Source: Pseudoduganella umbonata (lineage in GTDB: Bacteria; Pseudomonadota; Gammaproteobacteria; Burkholderiales; Burkholderiaceae_D). From it: a DNA stretch of 64,000 nt. Both the position numbers and the translations under genes were made by a program. Shown piece after piece: positions 1 through 11,087 of the stretch. Below the pieces are notes generated by a model. It searched no databases. It was given only the letters and a program-made list of their open reading frames with translations, and was not told the DNA's origin. Where the stretch lies: positions 124,001-188,000 of the forward strand of contig NZ_JACHXS010000002.1 of the NCBI RefSeq assembly GCF_014192225.1. The letters run 5' to 3'. How positions within the stretch are numbered: position 1 is the first letter of the stretch; every line of letters starts with the position of its first letter.

Positions 1-1
1 C

Positions 2-1369
2 GATGCCGTGACGCGCATCCTGCGCGTCAAACTGCGCGCCAACCTGCAGAAGCCGTCGGCATCGGCCCATGCCGGCAAGATGGAATCGATGCAGGCGCGC
101 GAACTGGCCCGCAAGCTGGTGCAGGAATCGCTGGTGCTGCTGAAGAACGATGGCAACGTCCTGCCGCTGGCGCGGGACCGGAAAATCCTCGTCGTCGGCA
201 AGAGCGCCGACAGCATGGCGAACCAGAGCGGCGGCTGGACGCTGACATGGCAGGGCACCGACAACAAAAACAGCGATTTTCCGAACGGCGACACGATCCT
301 GGCCGGCCTGAAGGAAGCGGCGCCGAACGTGACGTTCAGCGCGGACGCCGCGGGCATCAACGTTGCCGACTACGACGTGGTGGTGGCGGTGATCGGCGAA
401 GGCCCGTATGCGGAAGGCGACGGCGACATCGGCCCGGCCGGCAACCTGCGCCACAGCGGCCGCTACCCGGAAGACCTGGCCGTGCTGAAAGCCGTGGCCG
501 GCAAGGGCAAGCCGGTGGTGACCGTCTTCGTCACGGGCCGGCCGCTGTATGCGAACGACCTGCTGAACCTGTCGGACAGCTTCGTGGCGGCCTGGCTGCC
601 GGGCTCCGAAGGCAAGGGCGTGGCCGACGTGCTGCTGCGCGGCGCCGACGGCAAGGTGAATGTGCCGTTCACCGGCAAGCTGTCGTTCTCATGGCCGAAG
701 AACCCGTGCCAGGCACCGTTGAACGTGGGCGACAAGAACTATGCGCCGCTGTTCGCCTACGGTTATGGGCTGGAGTATGGCAAGGCGAAAAAAGTCGGCA
801 GGCTGGCCGAGGACAACAGCACCGCGCCTTGCGGCAAGACCAATGCGTTCCCCGTCTTCAACCAGTCGGACCGCGCCACGTTCCCCCTGTATGTGCAAAG
901 CGGCGGCGAGAACAAGGCGCTCGGCGCGGACCTGAACGCGACGCATGCGCTGCCCACGCTGAAGGTGGAAGTCGCCCAGGTCAATACCCAGCAGGATGCC
1001 AGGAAGGTGACATGGATGGGGCCGGGCACCATCGAGGCCCGCGCCGCGGCGCCACGCGCCTTGCCGGCGTACGCCACCAAGGATGGGGCGCTGGCGTTCG
1101 ACACGATCGTCACGGCGGCTCCGCAGGGGCCGGTGCTGGTCTCGATCGGCACTTCGTCCGTGGACCTGGCCGGCGAATTCACGCGGCTGGCGGGGCAGGG
1201 CAAGAAGACCGTCAAGATTCCGCTGGCGTGCTTCAAGGGCGCGGACCTGGGCAAGGTGGACACGCCGTTTCGCGTGAACGCGCAGGGCGGCCTGGTGGCG
1301 GCGTTCGCCAATATCCAGGTCGTCGGCGGGGCCGGTGCCGACGCGGATGCCGTCGCCTGCTTGAAATAA
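2..1369 (+). CDS. Glycoside hydrolase family 3 beta-glucosidase, 3' part (5' end outside window)
   Basis: This is the C-terminal 456 codons of a GH3 enzyme that removes glucose from beta-glucans or cello-oligosaccharides. The reading frame is open to the window edge and begins with residues typical of the end of the GH3 catalytic barrel (DAVTRILRVKL). A GH3 C-terminal alpha/beta domain follows (LVLLKNDGNVLPL, then VAAWLPGSEGKGVADVLL). After the GYGLEYGK segment comes a roughly 190-residue extension like the ExoP-type carbohydrate-binding tail of periplasmic glucan glucohydrolases. The catalytic Asp and any signal peptide lie upstream and cannot be seen. The next gene is a sugar permease, so the pair probably forms a saccharide-use operon. 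The family is clear; the exact substrate is inferred. Confidence 0.88.
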   Translation, partial: DAVTRILRVKLRANLQKPSASAHAGKMESMQARELARKLVQESLVLLKNDGNVLPLARDRKILVVGKSADSMANQSGGWTLTWQGTDNKNSDFPNGDTILAGLKEAAPNVTFSADAAGINVADYDVVVAVIGEGPYAEGDGDIGPAGNLRHSGRYPEDLAVLKAVAGKGKPVVTVFVTGRPLYANDLLNLSDSFVAAWLPGSEGKGVADVLLRGADGKVNVPFTGKLSFSWPKNPCQAPLNVGDKNYAPLFAYGYGLEYGKAKKVGRLAEDNSTAPCGKTNAFPVFNQSDRATFPLYVQSGGENKALGADLNATHALPTLKVEVAQVNTQQDARKVTWMGPGTIEARAAAPRALPAYATKDGALAFDTIVTAAPQGPVLVSIGTSSVDLAGEFTRLAGQGKKTVKIPLACFKGADLGKVDTPFRVNAQGGLVAAFANIQVVGGAGADADAVACLK

Positions 1370-1373
1370 ACGG

Positions 1374-1410
1374 CAGTCCCATAGCCGACAGTCCCATAGC
1401 CGACAGTCCC
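1374..1410. repeat. 15-bp tandem micro-duplication after the GH3 stop codon
   Basis: The unit CAGTCCCATAGCCGA occurs at 1374-1388 and 1389-1403, followed by a partial third copy to 1410. It begins 5 bp after the GH3 stop codon and ends just before the ribosome binding site (AAGGAG, 1414-1419) of the permease gene. Each full copy carries a TAG in frame with the GH3 gene. Confidence 0.9.
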
Positions 1411-1424
1411 GACAAGGAGTAGCC

Positions 1425-2729
1425 ATGCAACATCATTCCCAGGCGGCGCTCGCGCCCGACGCCGGCGGCACGAACGCTTCCGGCAACAACACGGCCCCGC
1501 TGGTCATCGTCACGATCCTGTTCTTCATGTGGGGCCTGCTGACGTCGATGAACGACGTGCTGATCCCGCACCTGAAGGCGGTCTATACGCTGACCTACGT
1601 GCAGGCGATGCTGGTGCAGTTCTGCTTCTTCGGCGCCTACCTGCTGGTGTCGGTGCCGGCCGGGATGCTGATCCGGCGGCTCGGCTACCAGCGCGGCGCG
1701 GTCGCCGGCCTGGTCGTCGCGGCGATCGGCTGCGCGCTGTTTTATCCGGCCGCCACCTCCGGCTATGGCGTGTTCCTGTTCGCGTTCTTCGTGCTGGCCG
1801 GCGGCATCACCGTGCTGCAGGTGGCCGCCAATCCGTACGTCACGGTGCTGGGCGATCCGCGCACCGCATCGAGCCGGCTGACGCTGACGCAGGCGTTCAA
1901 CTCGCTGGGCACGACGGTGGCGCCGGCGCTGGGCGGCATGCTGATCCTGTCCGGCGGCATGCTGGGCGCCGAGCAGCTGGCCGCGCTGCCGGCCGCGGAG
2001 CAGCTGGCGTACCGGGCGCGGGAAGCGGCCAGCGTGCAGGGGCCATACCTGGTGCTGGCTGGTGCGCTGCTGTTGCTGGCCGTGCTGTTCGCGCTGGCCC
2101 GGCTGCCGAAGATTGATGCTTCAGCTGGTGATGCGGCGGCCGACGGCGAGTCCGCCGGCCGCTTCGGCGACCTGTTCGCCCACAGGCACCTGGTGCTGGG
2201 CACGCTGGGCATCTTCCTGTACGTCGGCGGCGAGGTGTCGATCGGCAGCTTCCTGATCAACTTCCTGGAGGACCCGGAGATCGGCGGCATGACGGCCGCG
2301 CAGGCCGCCCACTACGTCAGCCTGTACTGGGGCGGTGCGATGGTGGGCCGCTTCATCGGCTTCGCCGTGATGCGCAAGGTCAGCCCGGGCAAGGCGCTGG
2401 CGTTCAACGCCGCCGCCAGCATCGCGCTGATCGCCATCGCGGTCGGCGGCAGCGGCACGGTGGCGATGGTGGCCATCCTGGCCGTCGGGCTGTGCAACTC
2501 CATCATGTTCCCGACCATCTTCAGCATGGCGCTGCACGGTCTCGGCAGGCAGACCGGCCAGGCTTCCGGGCTGCTGTGCATGGCCATCGTCGGCGGTGCG
2601 CTGGTGCCGTTCGCGCAGGGCGCGCTGGCCGATACGGCGGGCGTGCAGCTGTCGTTCGTGGTGCCGGCGGCGTGTTATGCGTTCATCCTGTATTTCGGGT
2701 TGAAATACGCGAATCTGCACAAGCAATAG
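1425..2729 (+). CDS. gluP: Sugar MFS transporter, FucP/GluP family
   Basis: The product is a 434-residue inner-membrane proton-driven sugar transporter with about 12 hydrophobic segments. Family signatures are the N-terminal FFMWGLLTSMNDVLIPHLK segment (MFS helix 1 with the Asn-Asp pair) and the long conserved stretch around LQVAANPYVTVLG and LTQAFNSLGTTVAPALGG, characteristic of glucose/galactose and fucose permeases. The ATG at 1425 is supported by AAGGAG a few bases upstream. It follows the GH3 beta-glucosidase by 55 bp on the same strand, so it probably imports the released monosaccharide. The gluP symbol reflects family similarity; glucose, galactose or fucose cannot be told apart from sequence alone. 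Confidence 0.85.
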   Translation: MQHHSQAALAPDAGGTNASGNNTAPLVIVTILFFMWGLLTSMNDVLIPHLKAVYTLTYVQAMLVQFCFFGAYLLVSVPAGMLIRRLGYQRGAVAGLVVAAIGCALFYPAATSGYGVFLFAFFVLAGGITVLQVAANPYVTVLGDPRTASSRLTLTQAFNSLGTTVAPALGGMLILSGGMLGAEQLAALPAAEQLAYRAREAASVQGPYLVLAGALLLLAVLFALARLPKIDASAGDAAADGESAGRFGDLFAHRHLVLGTLGIFLYVGGEVSIGSFLINFLEDPEIGGMTAAQAAHYVSLYWGGAMVGRFIGFAVMRKVSPGKALAFNAAASIALIAIAVGGSGTVAMVAILAVGLCNSIMFPTIFSMALHGLGRQTGQASGLLCMAIVGGALVPFAQGALADTAGVQLSFVVPAACYAFILYFGLKYANLHKQ

Positions 2730-2738
2730 GAAGAACCG

Positions 2739-2781
2739 GTGTCTGACACTATTTCCCTGCGGGAAATAGTGTTAGACACCA
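2739..2781. terminator. Bidirectional hairpin between convergent genes
   Basis: A 20-bp inverted repeat with one mismatch (arms 2739-2758 and 2762-2781, 3-nt loop) lies between the permease (+) and ubiH (-) stop codons. Its outer part, GGTGTCTGACAC, belongs to the dispersed palindrome family described at 12.2, 16.2, 21.3, 34.2 and 34.7 kb. It probably ends transcription from both sides, although there is no long T tract. Confidence 0.7.
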
Positions 2782-2797
2782 AGCGTATTAGCAACAA

Positions 2798-3945
2798 TTA
2801 CCGCCGGCCGTACATCATCAGCTCGGCCAGCACGGAGCGCGCGGGGCCGAACAGGTCGATGGCGGCCAGCGACAGGCCGAGGGCCGGCTGCAGCGGCGAG
2901 GTGTTGGCGAAGATGCGTGCCATCGTGTCGGTCAGCCGCACCGTGGCGTCGCGGTCCTGCCGGCGCAGCGTGGCGAATTCGGCGAGGTTGTCGGGCGTGG
3001 CGCCGCGTGCCAGCAGCCGGGCCAGCACGGTGGCGTCGCGCAGGCCCAGGTTCAGCCCCTGGCCGGCGACCGGGTGCAGCGTCTGCGCCGCGTTGCCGAT
3101 CGCCGTGGTGCGCGCGGTGCCGTTCACGCCGGCGTTCAGGCCGAGCGGGAAGGCGAGGCGCCGGGTAGCGTGCGTGAAGCGGCCGAGCCGCTCGCCGAAC
3201 GTGGCGTTCAGCCGCGCCAGGAAGGCGGCGTCGGCCAGCGACAGCAGTTCCTGCGCCGTTTCCGGCCGCACGCACCAGACCATGGAGTAACCCTCCCCCT
3301 GCGGCAGCATCGCCAGCGGACCTTCGTCGGTAAAGCGCTCGTAGGCGCGGTGGGCGATCGGCGCGCTGGCTTCCACCTGGGCGATGATGGCGGTCTGGCC
3401 GTAGTCGCGCATTGTCTGCTTGTCCGCCTGCGCGCCGAACAGGCCGCCCTCGGCCTGCACCGCGATCGCGGCCAGAATCATGCGCTCACCCGTGCGGCCG
3501 TCGTCCACCGCCAGGCGCACGCCGCCGGGCGTTTCTTCCAGCCCGGTCACGCGCGCCGGCCGCAGCGAGACGATGCCCAGGCGTTCGATCACGCCCGCCA
3601 GTACCGTCACGATATCGCCGTAGCGCGTCACGTAGCCCAGTGCCGGCACACGGTGTTCGTCGCGCGTGATCATGCTGCGGCCGAATGCGCCCTTGCGCGA
3701 CACGTGGATTTCATGGATTTCGGTGGCCGGCACCGGCCAGGCGCCGACCTGCCCGAGGATCTGCCGGCTGCCCCAGGAGAGCGCCAGCGTGCGCGGGTCG
3801 TCGCGCGCCGCGTCCAGCGGTTTCGCGTCGACCAGCGCGATGCGCGACGGTGCCATGCCGCGTTGCGCCAGCAGGGCCGCCAGTGCCATGCCGGCCGGAC
3901 CGGCGCCGCAGATCGCCACGTCGTAGTCGGTAACCTGGTATTCGC

Positions 3946-3949
<4 letters not shown>
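2798..3949 (-). CDS. ubiH: UbiH/UbiF/COQ6-family FAD-dependent monooxygenase (ubiquinone biosynthesis)
   Basis: This 383-residue flavoprotein hydroxylates the aromatic ring of a ubiquinone precursor. The FAD-binding Rossmann motif GAGPAG is at residues 15-20, and the second flavin motif GNAAQTLHPVAGQG is at 285-298, diagnostic for UbiH/UbiF/VisC proteins. It starts with ATG at 3949, overlapping the stop of pepP by 4 bp, so the two are translationally coupled; pepP-ubiH linkage is also known from Escherichia coli. UbiH, UbiF and UbiI paralogues differ in ring position, and only the pepP context supports ubiH here. Confidence 0.82.
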
Positions 3950-5288
<1,339 letters not shown>

Positions 5289-5292
<4 letters not shown>

Positions 5293-6017
5293 GGCCGCTT
5301 CGCTCCGAACGCCGCGTTCAGCCCCTCGAGCTGCGCGGGCGTGCCGATATTGTCCCAGTCGCCTTCATAGACTTCGCCGCCCAGCTGGCCCTTGGCCGCG
5401 TACTCGCGCAGCAGCTTGCCCAGGCCGGCATGCTGGCCGGGCTGGATGCCGTCGAACATTTCCGGACGGTAGACGCCGATGTTCGCGAACGTCCATGTCG
5501 GTTCGCCGGTGTCCGGGGCGGGATTCGATACCGTGTACATGTTCAGGCCGAAGTCGCCCTTCGGGTGGAACGACGGATTCTTGACGAGCCAGATCCAGGC
5601 GATGTCGCGCGCTTCGATGGCGTGCGGTTTTCCCCACAGGTCGTTGTCGTGCAATACATCCCCCACTTCGCCGAAGTCGAAGTGCGGGCACCAGATGTCG
5701 CCGGAAATCGCCAGGAAGGGCTCCTCGCCCAGCAAATGCCGCGCGTTGGCTATGCCGCCGGCGGTTTCCAGCGCTTCCCGCTCGGCGGAGTACCGGATGG
5801 TGGCGCCGAAGCGGCTGCCGTCGCCCAGGTATTGCTCGATCATGTGGCCGAGATGGGCGTGATTGATGACGATCTCGGTGATCCCGGCACGCACCAGGTT
5901 CAGCACGTGCCACTCGACCAGGGGCCGGCCGCGCACCTTCAGCAGCGGCTTCGGGCAGGTGTCCGTCAGCGGGCGCATACGCTCGCCGCGGCCGGCGGCG
6001 AAGATCATGGCTTTCAT
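5289..6017 (-). CDS. murU: N-acetylmuramate alpha-1-phosphate uridylyltransferase
   Basis: This 242-residue nucleotidyltransferase makes UDP-MurNAc from MurNAc-1-phosphate in the peptidoglycan recycling route that bypasses de novo synthesis. The N-terminal sugar-nucleotidyltransferase signature (FAAGRGERMRPLTDTCPKPL) is intact at residues 6-25. Upstream, 7 bp away, is amgK, which supplies its substrate; the amgK-murU pair beside lptD is known from Pseudomonas putida. The Asp in SGDIW is the expected metal-binding residue. Other nucleotidyltransferases share the fold, but the neighbour makes MurU the best call. Confidence 0.9.
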
Positions 6018-6024
6018 GGCAGCC

Positions 6025-7137
6025 TCAGAACGTGTAGCCGACGGCGGGCTGGCGGTTTTCGAGATCGTCCAGCAGCTTGACCAGCGGCTTCAGCTCGCGG
6101 TAGCGGTTGGCGGTATGGCGAACGTACTCCATCACCGTCGGCAGGTCGCCCAGGTACTGCGGCTTGCCATCGCGGTAGTTCAGGCGGCAGAACAGGCCGA
6201 GGATCTTCAGGTGGCGCTGCAGGGCCATGTATTCGAAGTCCCTGTAGAACGCGTCGAAATCCTTGTTGACGGGCAGGCCGGCCGCCTTCGCGTGCTGCCA
6301 GTAGCGGATGATCCAGTCGAGCACCAGTTCCTCGTCCCACGACACGTAGGCGTCGCGCAGCAGCGAGGCCGCGTCGTACGTGATCGGACCGTACACGGCA
6401 TCCTGGAAATCGAGGATGCCGGGGTTTTTCTCGTCCATCCACATCAGGTTGCGCGAGTGGTAGTCGCGGTGCATGAACACCTGCGGCTGCGCCAGGCAGG
6501 TGGCGATGATGTGGTCGAACACCTTCTGCAGCGTGGCCGATTGCGCCTCGGTGAGGGTGGCGTTCAGGTGCTTGCCGATGTACCACTCGGGGAAGATGTT
6601 CAGTTCGCGCAGCATGAAGGCGCGGTCGAATTCGGGCAGCACGCCGGGCTGGCTGCGCAGCTGGATCTCGACCAGCGCGGACAGCGCCTCGGCATACAGC
6701 GTGGCGGCATTGTCGTGGTTCAGCGCCTGCAGGTAGGTGGTGGTGCCCAGGTCGGACAGCAGCAGGAAGCCCTGGTCGAGGTCTTGCGCATGGATCGCCG
6801 GCACGGAAACGCCGGCGTCGGCCAGCAGTGCATCCACTTTCACGAACGCTGCGGTATTCTCGCGCTCCGGCGGGGCGTCCATCGCCACCAGCGTGGCACC
6901 GAAGTTGACGCCAAGGCGCGCCTGCGCGTCCGGCAGCACGTCGAGCCGGAAATAGCGGCGGAAGCTGGCGTCGGCCGATGCGGGACGGGCCGAAGCGGCG
7001 TCCACGATGCCGAGCCCCTGCAGCCAGGTTTTCAGTTGAAGCAGGCGCGCGTCGCCATTCGCGGCGGCGCCGTTTTGTGCACCGTCGTGCGCGCCGCTGG
7101 ATGATGGGTTGTTCAATGGAGTATGCAATAAAGACAT
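6025..7137 (-). CDS. amgK: Anomeric MurNAc/GlcNAc kinase AmgK (aminoglycoside-phosphotransferase fold)
   Basis: The product is a cytoplasmic kinase of about 370 residues that phosphorylates MurNAc (and GlcNAc) at the anomeric carbon for peptidoglycan recycling. The APH-type catalytic loop is VFMHRDYHSRNLMW and the metal-binding segment is GILDFQDAVYG. I chose the ATG at 7137; the frame is open to a TTG at 7197, but that start would cross the lptD promoter region and add a non-conserved leader. It is the first gene of amgK-murU-pepP-ubiH and is divergent from lptD. Confidence 0.88.
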   Translation of the reverse strand: MSLLHTPLNNPSSSGAHDGAQNGAAANGDARLLQLKTWLQGLGIVDAASARPASADASFRRYFRLDVLPDAQARLGVNFGATLVAMDAPPERENTAAFVKVDALLADAGVSVPAIHAQDLDQGFLLLSDLGTTTYLQALNHDNAATLYAEALSALVEIQLRSQPGVLPEFDRAFMLRELNIFPEWYIGKHLNATLTEAQSATLQKVFDHIIATCLAQPQVFMHRDYHSRNLMWMDEKNPGILDFQDAVYGPITYDAASLLRDAYVSWDEELVLDWIIRYWQHAKAAGLPVNKDFDAFYRDFEYMALQRHLKILGLFCRLNYRDGKPQYLGDLPTVMEYVRHTANRYRELKPLVKLLDDLENRQPAVGYTF

Positions 7138-7252
7138 GAAGTACGGCCCGAGCAAACCGGATGTTGACAAAGGAATCCCATATAATAAGGGATTCAAATC
7201 AAAAAATCGCCTGCATGGTGTTCTTTATAGTGCTTCGCGTATCCTGCCTTCC
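7138..7252. promoter_or_regulatory. Divergent amgK/lptD promoter region
   Basis: The 115 bp between the two start codons is locally AT-rich. On the plus strand a perfect TATAAT at 7181-7186 is the best -10 for lptD, about 67 bp before its ATG. A TTGACA at 7164-7169 is only 11 bp upstream of it, too close to be the paired -35, and no good -35 lies at 17 bp. No equally clear minus-strand promoter is seen. Confidence 0.5.
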
Positions 7253-9544
7253 ATGAGCCTGGCCCCACCCTTCAAGAAACGTTGGGCGTATGCCATCTCC
7301 GCCCTGATCGCCGCCTGCGCGGCACAGGCCCATGCCCAGCCCCAGACCCAGCCCGGTTCTGGCGTTACTGCCGGCGCGGGCGTGCCCCGTGCGGAAGATC
7401 CGGATGCGCCGGTCACGATCCATGCCGAGGAAATCACCGGCCGGCCCGAACGGGAACTGATCCTGACCCGCGATGTGGAAGTGGTGCAGGACAAGATGCG
7501 CGTGACGGCCGATGCCGCCTGCTACCGCCAGGTCGAATCCGAACTGGAGGCGAAGAGCAATGTGCGCCTGTGGCGCTTCGGCGACTATTACACGGCCGAC
7601 GAATTCCGCATCAATACCGAGACCGGCGTGGGTTACATGCTGCAGCCCACCTACAAGCTGGAAATGAACAATGCGCAGGGCAAGGCCCAGCGCATCGACT
7701 TCCTTTCCGAGGAGCGTGCCAAGGTGGTCAACGGCACCTACAGCACCTGCGAAGGGCCGAACCCGGACTGGTACGTGCGGTCCAGTACGCTGACGCTGGA
7801 CCAGGGCCGCGACGTGGGCCTGGCCAGCGGCACCGTCGTCTACTTCAAGGATGTGCCGCTGATCGGCACGCCGGGCATCTCGTTCTCGCTGTCCGGTGAA
7901 CGGCGCTCCGGCTGGCTGCCTGCCGTGCCCGGGTTTTCCTCGCGCGGCGGAGCGGAACTGACGCTGCCGTATTACTTCAACATCGCGCCGAACCGCGACC
8001 TGACGGTGTCGCCGCACTACATCAGCCGGCGCGGCCTGCAGATGGGCGCCGTGGGCCGCTACATCGGCGAGACCGCCGCCGGCAGCTACGAAGGCCGCAC
8101 CTTCGTCGAGTACCTGCGCAACGACAAGGAAAAAGGCATCGACCGCTGGCAGATCCAGTCGTCGCACTCGCAGGAGCTGGCCAAGGACTGGTCGTATGGC
8201 TGGAACGTGCGCGCCGCGTCGGACGAAAACTACCCGACCGACTTCTCGAAAACCGTGGCCGGCAGCGCCGAGCGCCAGCTGCTGAAGGAAGCGCGTACCG
8301 ACTACCGCGGCGAGATCTGGAGCCTGACGGCCCGCGTGCAGAAGTACCAGGTGCTGCAGGACCCGGATACGGCGTCCGTCACGGCGCGCCCGTACGACCG
8401 CCTGCCGGCGGTGAACTTCCGCGCCGGCCAGTACGATATCGGCGGCTTCGACTGGTCGGTGGATGCCGAGGCGACCCGCTTCCACTACGCGACCGAGACC
8501 ATCTGCCCGGGCGCCAATATCGGCGGCATCGCCTGCGTGAACGATGCGAAGATCAACGGCGACCGCATCGTGGTGCAGCCGCAGATCAGCTACCCGATCA
8601 TCAGCCCCAGTTACTTCATTACGCCGAAGCTGATGCTCAGTGCCAGCGCCTACCAGCTCGACAGGTTCGCCGGCGAGGAATCCCGCTCGGTCACGAAGGC
8701 GATCCCCACGTTCTCGCTGGATTCCGGCCTGGAGTTCGAACGCAATACGAAGCTGTTCGGCCGCGCCGTCACGCAGACGCTGGAACCGCGGCTGTTCTAT
8801 GTCTACACGCCGTACCGCGACCAGACCGACATTCCCGTGTTCGACACGGCCGATGCCACGTTCAACTTCACCCAGCTGTTCTCCGAGAACCGCTTCGTGG
8901 GCTCGGACCGGGTCGGCGATGCTAACCAGGTGACGGCGGCGGTCGTTTCGCGCTTCCTCGAGGAGTCCGGCGCCGAGCGCCTGCGCCTGGCCTTCGGCCA
9001 GCGCTTCTACTTCAACGACCAGCGCGTGCAGCTGACCAGTTCGGAGCCCGTCAGCACCGGCCGTTCCGACCTGCTGCTGGCCGCCGCCGGGCGCATTTCC
9101 GACACCTGGGGCGTGGACAGCGCGGTGCAGTACAACCAGGGCGACAAGCGCGTGGTCAGCTCGAACCTGAACGTGCAGTACCAGCCGGGCCAGCGCAAGG
9201 TGTTCAACGCCGGCTACCGCTTCCTGCGCGACAGTTTCAAGAACGTGGACTTTTCCACCCAGTGGCCGATCACGAACCGCTGGTTCGGCGTCGGCCGCAT
9301 GAGCTATTCGCTGCAGGATCACCGGATCCTGGAAAGCCTGATCGGCCTCGAATACAACTGCGACTGCTGGGTGTTCCGCATGGGCGCGCAGCGCTTCGTG
9401 ACGACGACCAATAAAACGTCGACGCAGGTGTTCTTCCAGCTCGAGCTGAACGGCCTGTCCAAGTTCGGCATCGGCAACCCGCTGGAGGTACTGAAAAACA
9501 GCATCCCGGGTTACCAGCAGCTGAACCCGGGCTATCGCCGCTGA
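7253..9544 (+). CDS. lptD: LPS-assembly outer membrane protein LptD
   Basis: LptD is the outer-membrane barrel that, with the lipoprotein LptE, inserts lipopolysaccharide into the outer leaflet. From the ATG at 7253 the protein is 763 residues with a Sec signal peptide ending near AQAHAQ. An N-terminal OstA/LptA-like domain follows (ITGRPERELILTRDVEVVQDKM), then a long beta-barrel. Cysteines that could form the LptD disulfides include CYRQVE, STCEGPNPDW and the C-terminal NCDCW pair. An upstream in-frame extension exists but lacks signal-peptide character. It heads lptD-surA-pdxA-rsmA, the same order as in enterobacteria, and its partner lptE is at 31.1 kb. Confidence 0.95.
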   Translation: MSLAPPFKKRWAYAISALIAACAAQAHAQPQTQPGSGVTAGAGVPRAEDPDAPVTIHAEEITGRPERELILTRDVEVVQDKMRVTADAACYRQVESELEAKSNVRLWRFGDYYTADEFRINTETGVGYMLQPTYKLEMNNAQGKAQRIDFLSEERAKVVNGTYSTCEGPNPDWYVRSSTLTLDQGRDVGLASGTVVYFKDVPLIGTPGISFSLSGERRSGWLPAVPGFSSRGGAELTLPYYFNIAPNRDLTVSPHYISRRGLQMGAVGRYIGETAAGSYEGRTFVEYLRNDKEKGIDRWQIQSSHSQELAKDWSYGWNVRAASDENYPTDFSKTVAGSAERQLLKEARTDYRGEIWSLTARVQKYQVLQDPDTASVTARPYDRLPAVNFRAGQYDIGGFDWSVDAEATRFHYATETICPGANIGGIACVNDAKINGDRIVVQPQISYPIISPSYFITPKLMLSASAYQLDRFAGEESRSVTKAIPTFSLDSGLEFERNTKLFGRAVTQTLEPRLFYVYTPYRDQTDIPVFDTADATFNFTQLFSENRFVGSDRVGDANQVTAAVVSRFLEESGAERLRLAFGQRFYFNDQRVQLTSSEPVSTGRSDLLLAAAGRISDTWGVDSAVQYNQGDKRVVSSNLNVQYQPGQRKVFNAGYRFLRDSFKNVDFSTQWPITNRWFGVGRMSYSLQDHRILESLIGLEYNCDCWVFRMGAQRFVTTTNKTSTQVFFQLELNGLSKFGIGNPLEVLKNSIPGYQQLNPGYRR

Positions 9545-9555
9545 GGCCAGGCCGC

Positions 9556-9578
9556 TGACGGCGACGTAGTCGCCGTCA
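9556..9578 (+). terminator. Hairpin after lptD
   Basis: Perfect 10-bp arms (TGACGGCGAC and its complement) flank a 3-nt loop, starting 12 bp after the lptD stop. The following bases are only moderately T-rich, so it may act as an attenuator or mRNA-stabilising stem between lptD and surA rather than a full terminator. Confidence 0.6.
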
Positions 9579-9654
9579 CTTGCTGTTACACTTTTCGCGG
9601 CATGCACCTGCTATCCTTCACCATTTTCCACCTGACCTGAAAAGCGTTTGCAAT

Positions 9655-11079
9655 ATGTTCAGTAAGCACCCGATCACCCTCGCAACCCTGCTGTTGTGCG
9701 CCATGACTGCCGGCGGCGTGGCCGCGGCGCAGGACGCGAAGCCAGCCGATCCTGCCAAGGCCGCCGCGCCGGCCGCCGCGGCCGCGCAGCCGACGACGGG
9801 CTTCACGCCGCCGGGTCAGTCCAGGAATCCCGAAATCGATTCGATCGCCGTGGTCGTCAACGACGACGTCATCACGCGCCGCGAACTGGCCGAGCGCGTC
9901 GGCGTCATCGTGCAGCGGATGAAGCAGCAGAACGTGCAGTTGCCGGACAACGCCGCGCTGCAGCGGCAGATCCTGGAGCGCATGATCGTCGAGCGCGCCC
10001 AGCTGCAGATGGCCAAGGAAATGGGCGTGCGCGTGGACGACACGATGCTCGACCGCGCGATCGCCCGCATCGCCGAACAGCAGAAGCTGTCGGTACAGCA
10101 GCTGCGCGACCAGATCGAGAAGGATGGCACGTCGTTCGCCAATTTCCGCGAAGAGATCCGCGAGGAGATCATCACCACCCGCCTGCGCGAGCACGAGGTG
10201 GATGCCAAGATCCAGATTTCGGAAGGGGAAGTGGACAGCTTCCTGGCCGCGCAGGAAGCGGCGGCCGCCGAGCAGCAGGAGCTGAACATCTCGCAGATCA
10301 TGGTGCGCATCCCCGAGAACGCCTCGCCGGAAGTGATCGCCCAGCGCCAGCAGCGTGCCGAGGACGTGATGCGCCAGCTGCGCACCGGCGGCGACTTCGC
10401 CAAGGTGGCGGCCACGTATTCCGATGCGGCCGACGCGCTGCAGGGCGGCGCCGTGGGCTGGCGCCCGGCCGACCGGATTCCGCCGGTGTTCGCCCAGGCG
10501 CTGGAAAAGCTGCAGCCGGGGCAGGTCACGTCGATCATCCGCAGCGCGACCGGCTTCCACATCCTGAAGCTGGTGGACAAGCGCACGCTGGCCCAGGCGC
10601 AGGCCGAAGCGGCCGTGGAGCAGACGCACGCGCGGCACATCCTGCTGAAGGTGACGCCGGCGACCAGTGCCGAAGACGCCAAGCGCAAGCTGGCCGAGAT
10701 GAAGGCGCGGCTGGACAGCAAGGCCTCCACCTTCGAGGAACTGGCGCGGCTGTATTCGACCGACGAATCGGGCAAGAAGGGCGGCGACCTGGGCTGGCTG
10801 TATCCGGGCGACACGCTGCCGGAATTCGAGAAGGCCATGAACGAGCTGAAGCCGGGTGAAGTATCGGGCCCGGTCGAGACGGCGTTCGGCTACCACCTGA
10901 TCCAGGTGGTGGAGCGCAAGTCCGAAGACATGTCGAAGGAAAAGAAACGCAACGAGGCGCGCATGGCGCTGCGCGAGCGGAAGATGGTCGAGGCGGCGGA
11001 AGATTTCCAGCGCGAGGTGCGTGACCGCGCCTACGTGGAGTACCGCAGCGAAGACCTGCGCGCCGAAGCCGCGAAGTAA
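9655..11079 (+). CDS. surA: Periplasmic chaperone and peptidyl-prolyl isomerase SurA
   Basis: SurA escorts outer-membrane proteins, LptD included, through the periplasm to the BAM complex. The 474-residue protein starts with a signal peptide ([17 protein letters not shown], cleavage near GVAAAQD), then an Ala/Pro-rich linker and the SurA N-terminal chaperone domain. Two parvulin domains follow, beginning near [10 protein letters not shown] and [10 protein letters not shown], the second ending in [12 protein letters not shown]. An in-frame upstream extension has no signal character, so the ATG at 9655 is preferred. It lies between lptD and pdxA in the conserved operon. Confidence 0.94.
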   Translation: MFSKHPITLATLLLCAMTAGGVAAAQDAKPADPAKAAAPAAAAAQPTTGFTPPGQSRNPEIDSIAVVVNDDVITRRELAERVGVIVQRMKQQNVQLPDNAALQRQILERMIVERAQLQMAKEMGVRVDDTMLDRAIARIAEQQKLSVQQLRDQIEKDGTSFANFREEIREEIITTRLREHEVDAKIQISEGEVDSFLAAQEAAAAEQQELNISQIMVRIPENASPEVIAQRQQRAEDVMRQLRTGGDFAKVAATYSDAADALQGGAVGWRPADRIPPVFAQALEKLQPGQVTSIIRSATGFHILKLVDKRTLAQAQAEAAVEQTHARHILLKVTPATSAEDAKRKLAEMKARLDSKASTFEELARLYSTDESGKKGGDLGWLYPGDTLPEFEKAMNELKPGEVSGPVETAFGYHLIQVVERKSEDMSKEKKRNEARMALRERKMVEAAEDFQREVRDRAYVEYRSEDLRAEAAK

Positions 11080-11087
11080 GGCGGCCC

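Noticed and set aside
7164-7186. TTGACA plus TATAAT as a perfect lptD promoter
   Set aside because: The two hexamers are only 11 bp apart, so they cannot form one standard promoter; only the TATAAT is kept as a candidate -10.
7199-9607. An 802-codon minus-strand frame opposite lptD
   Set aside because: It is entirely antisense to lptD, with low-complexity composition and no domain.
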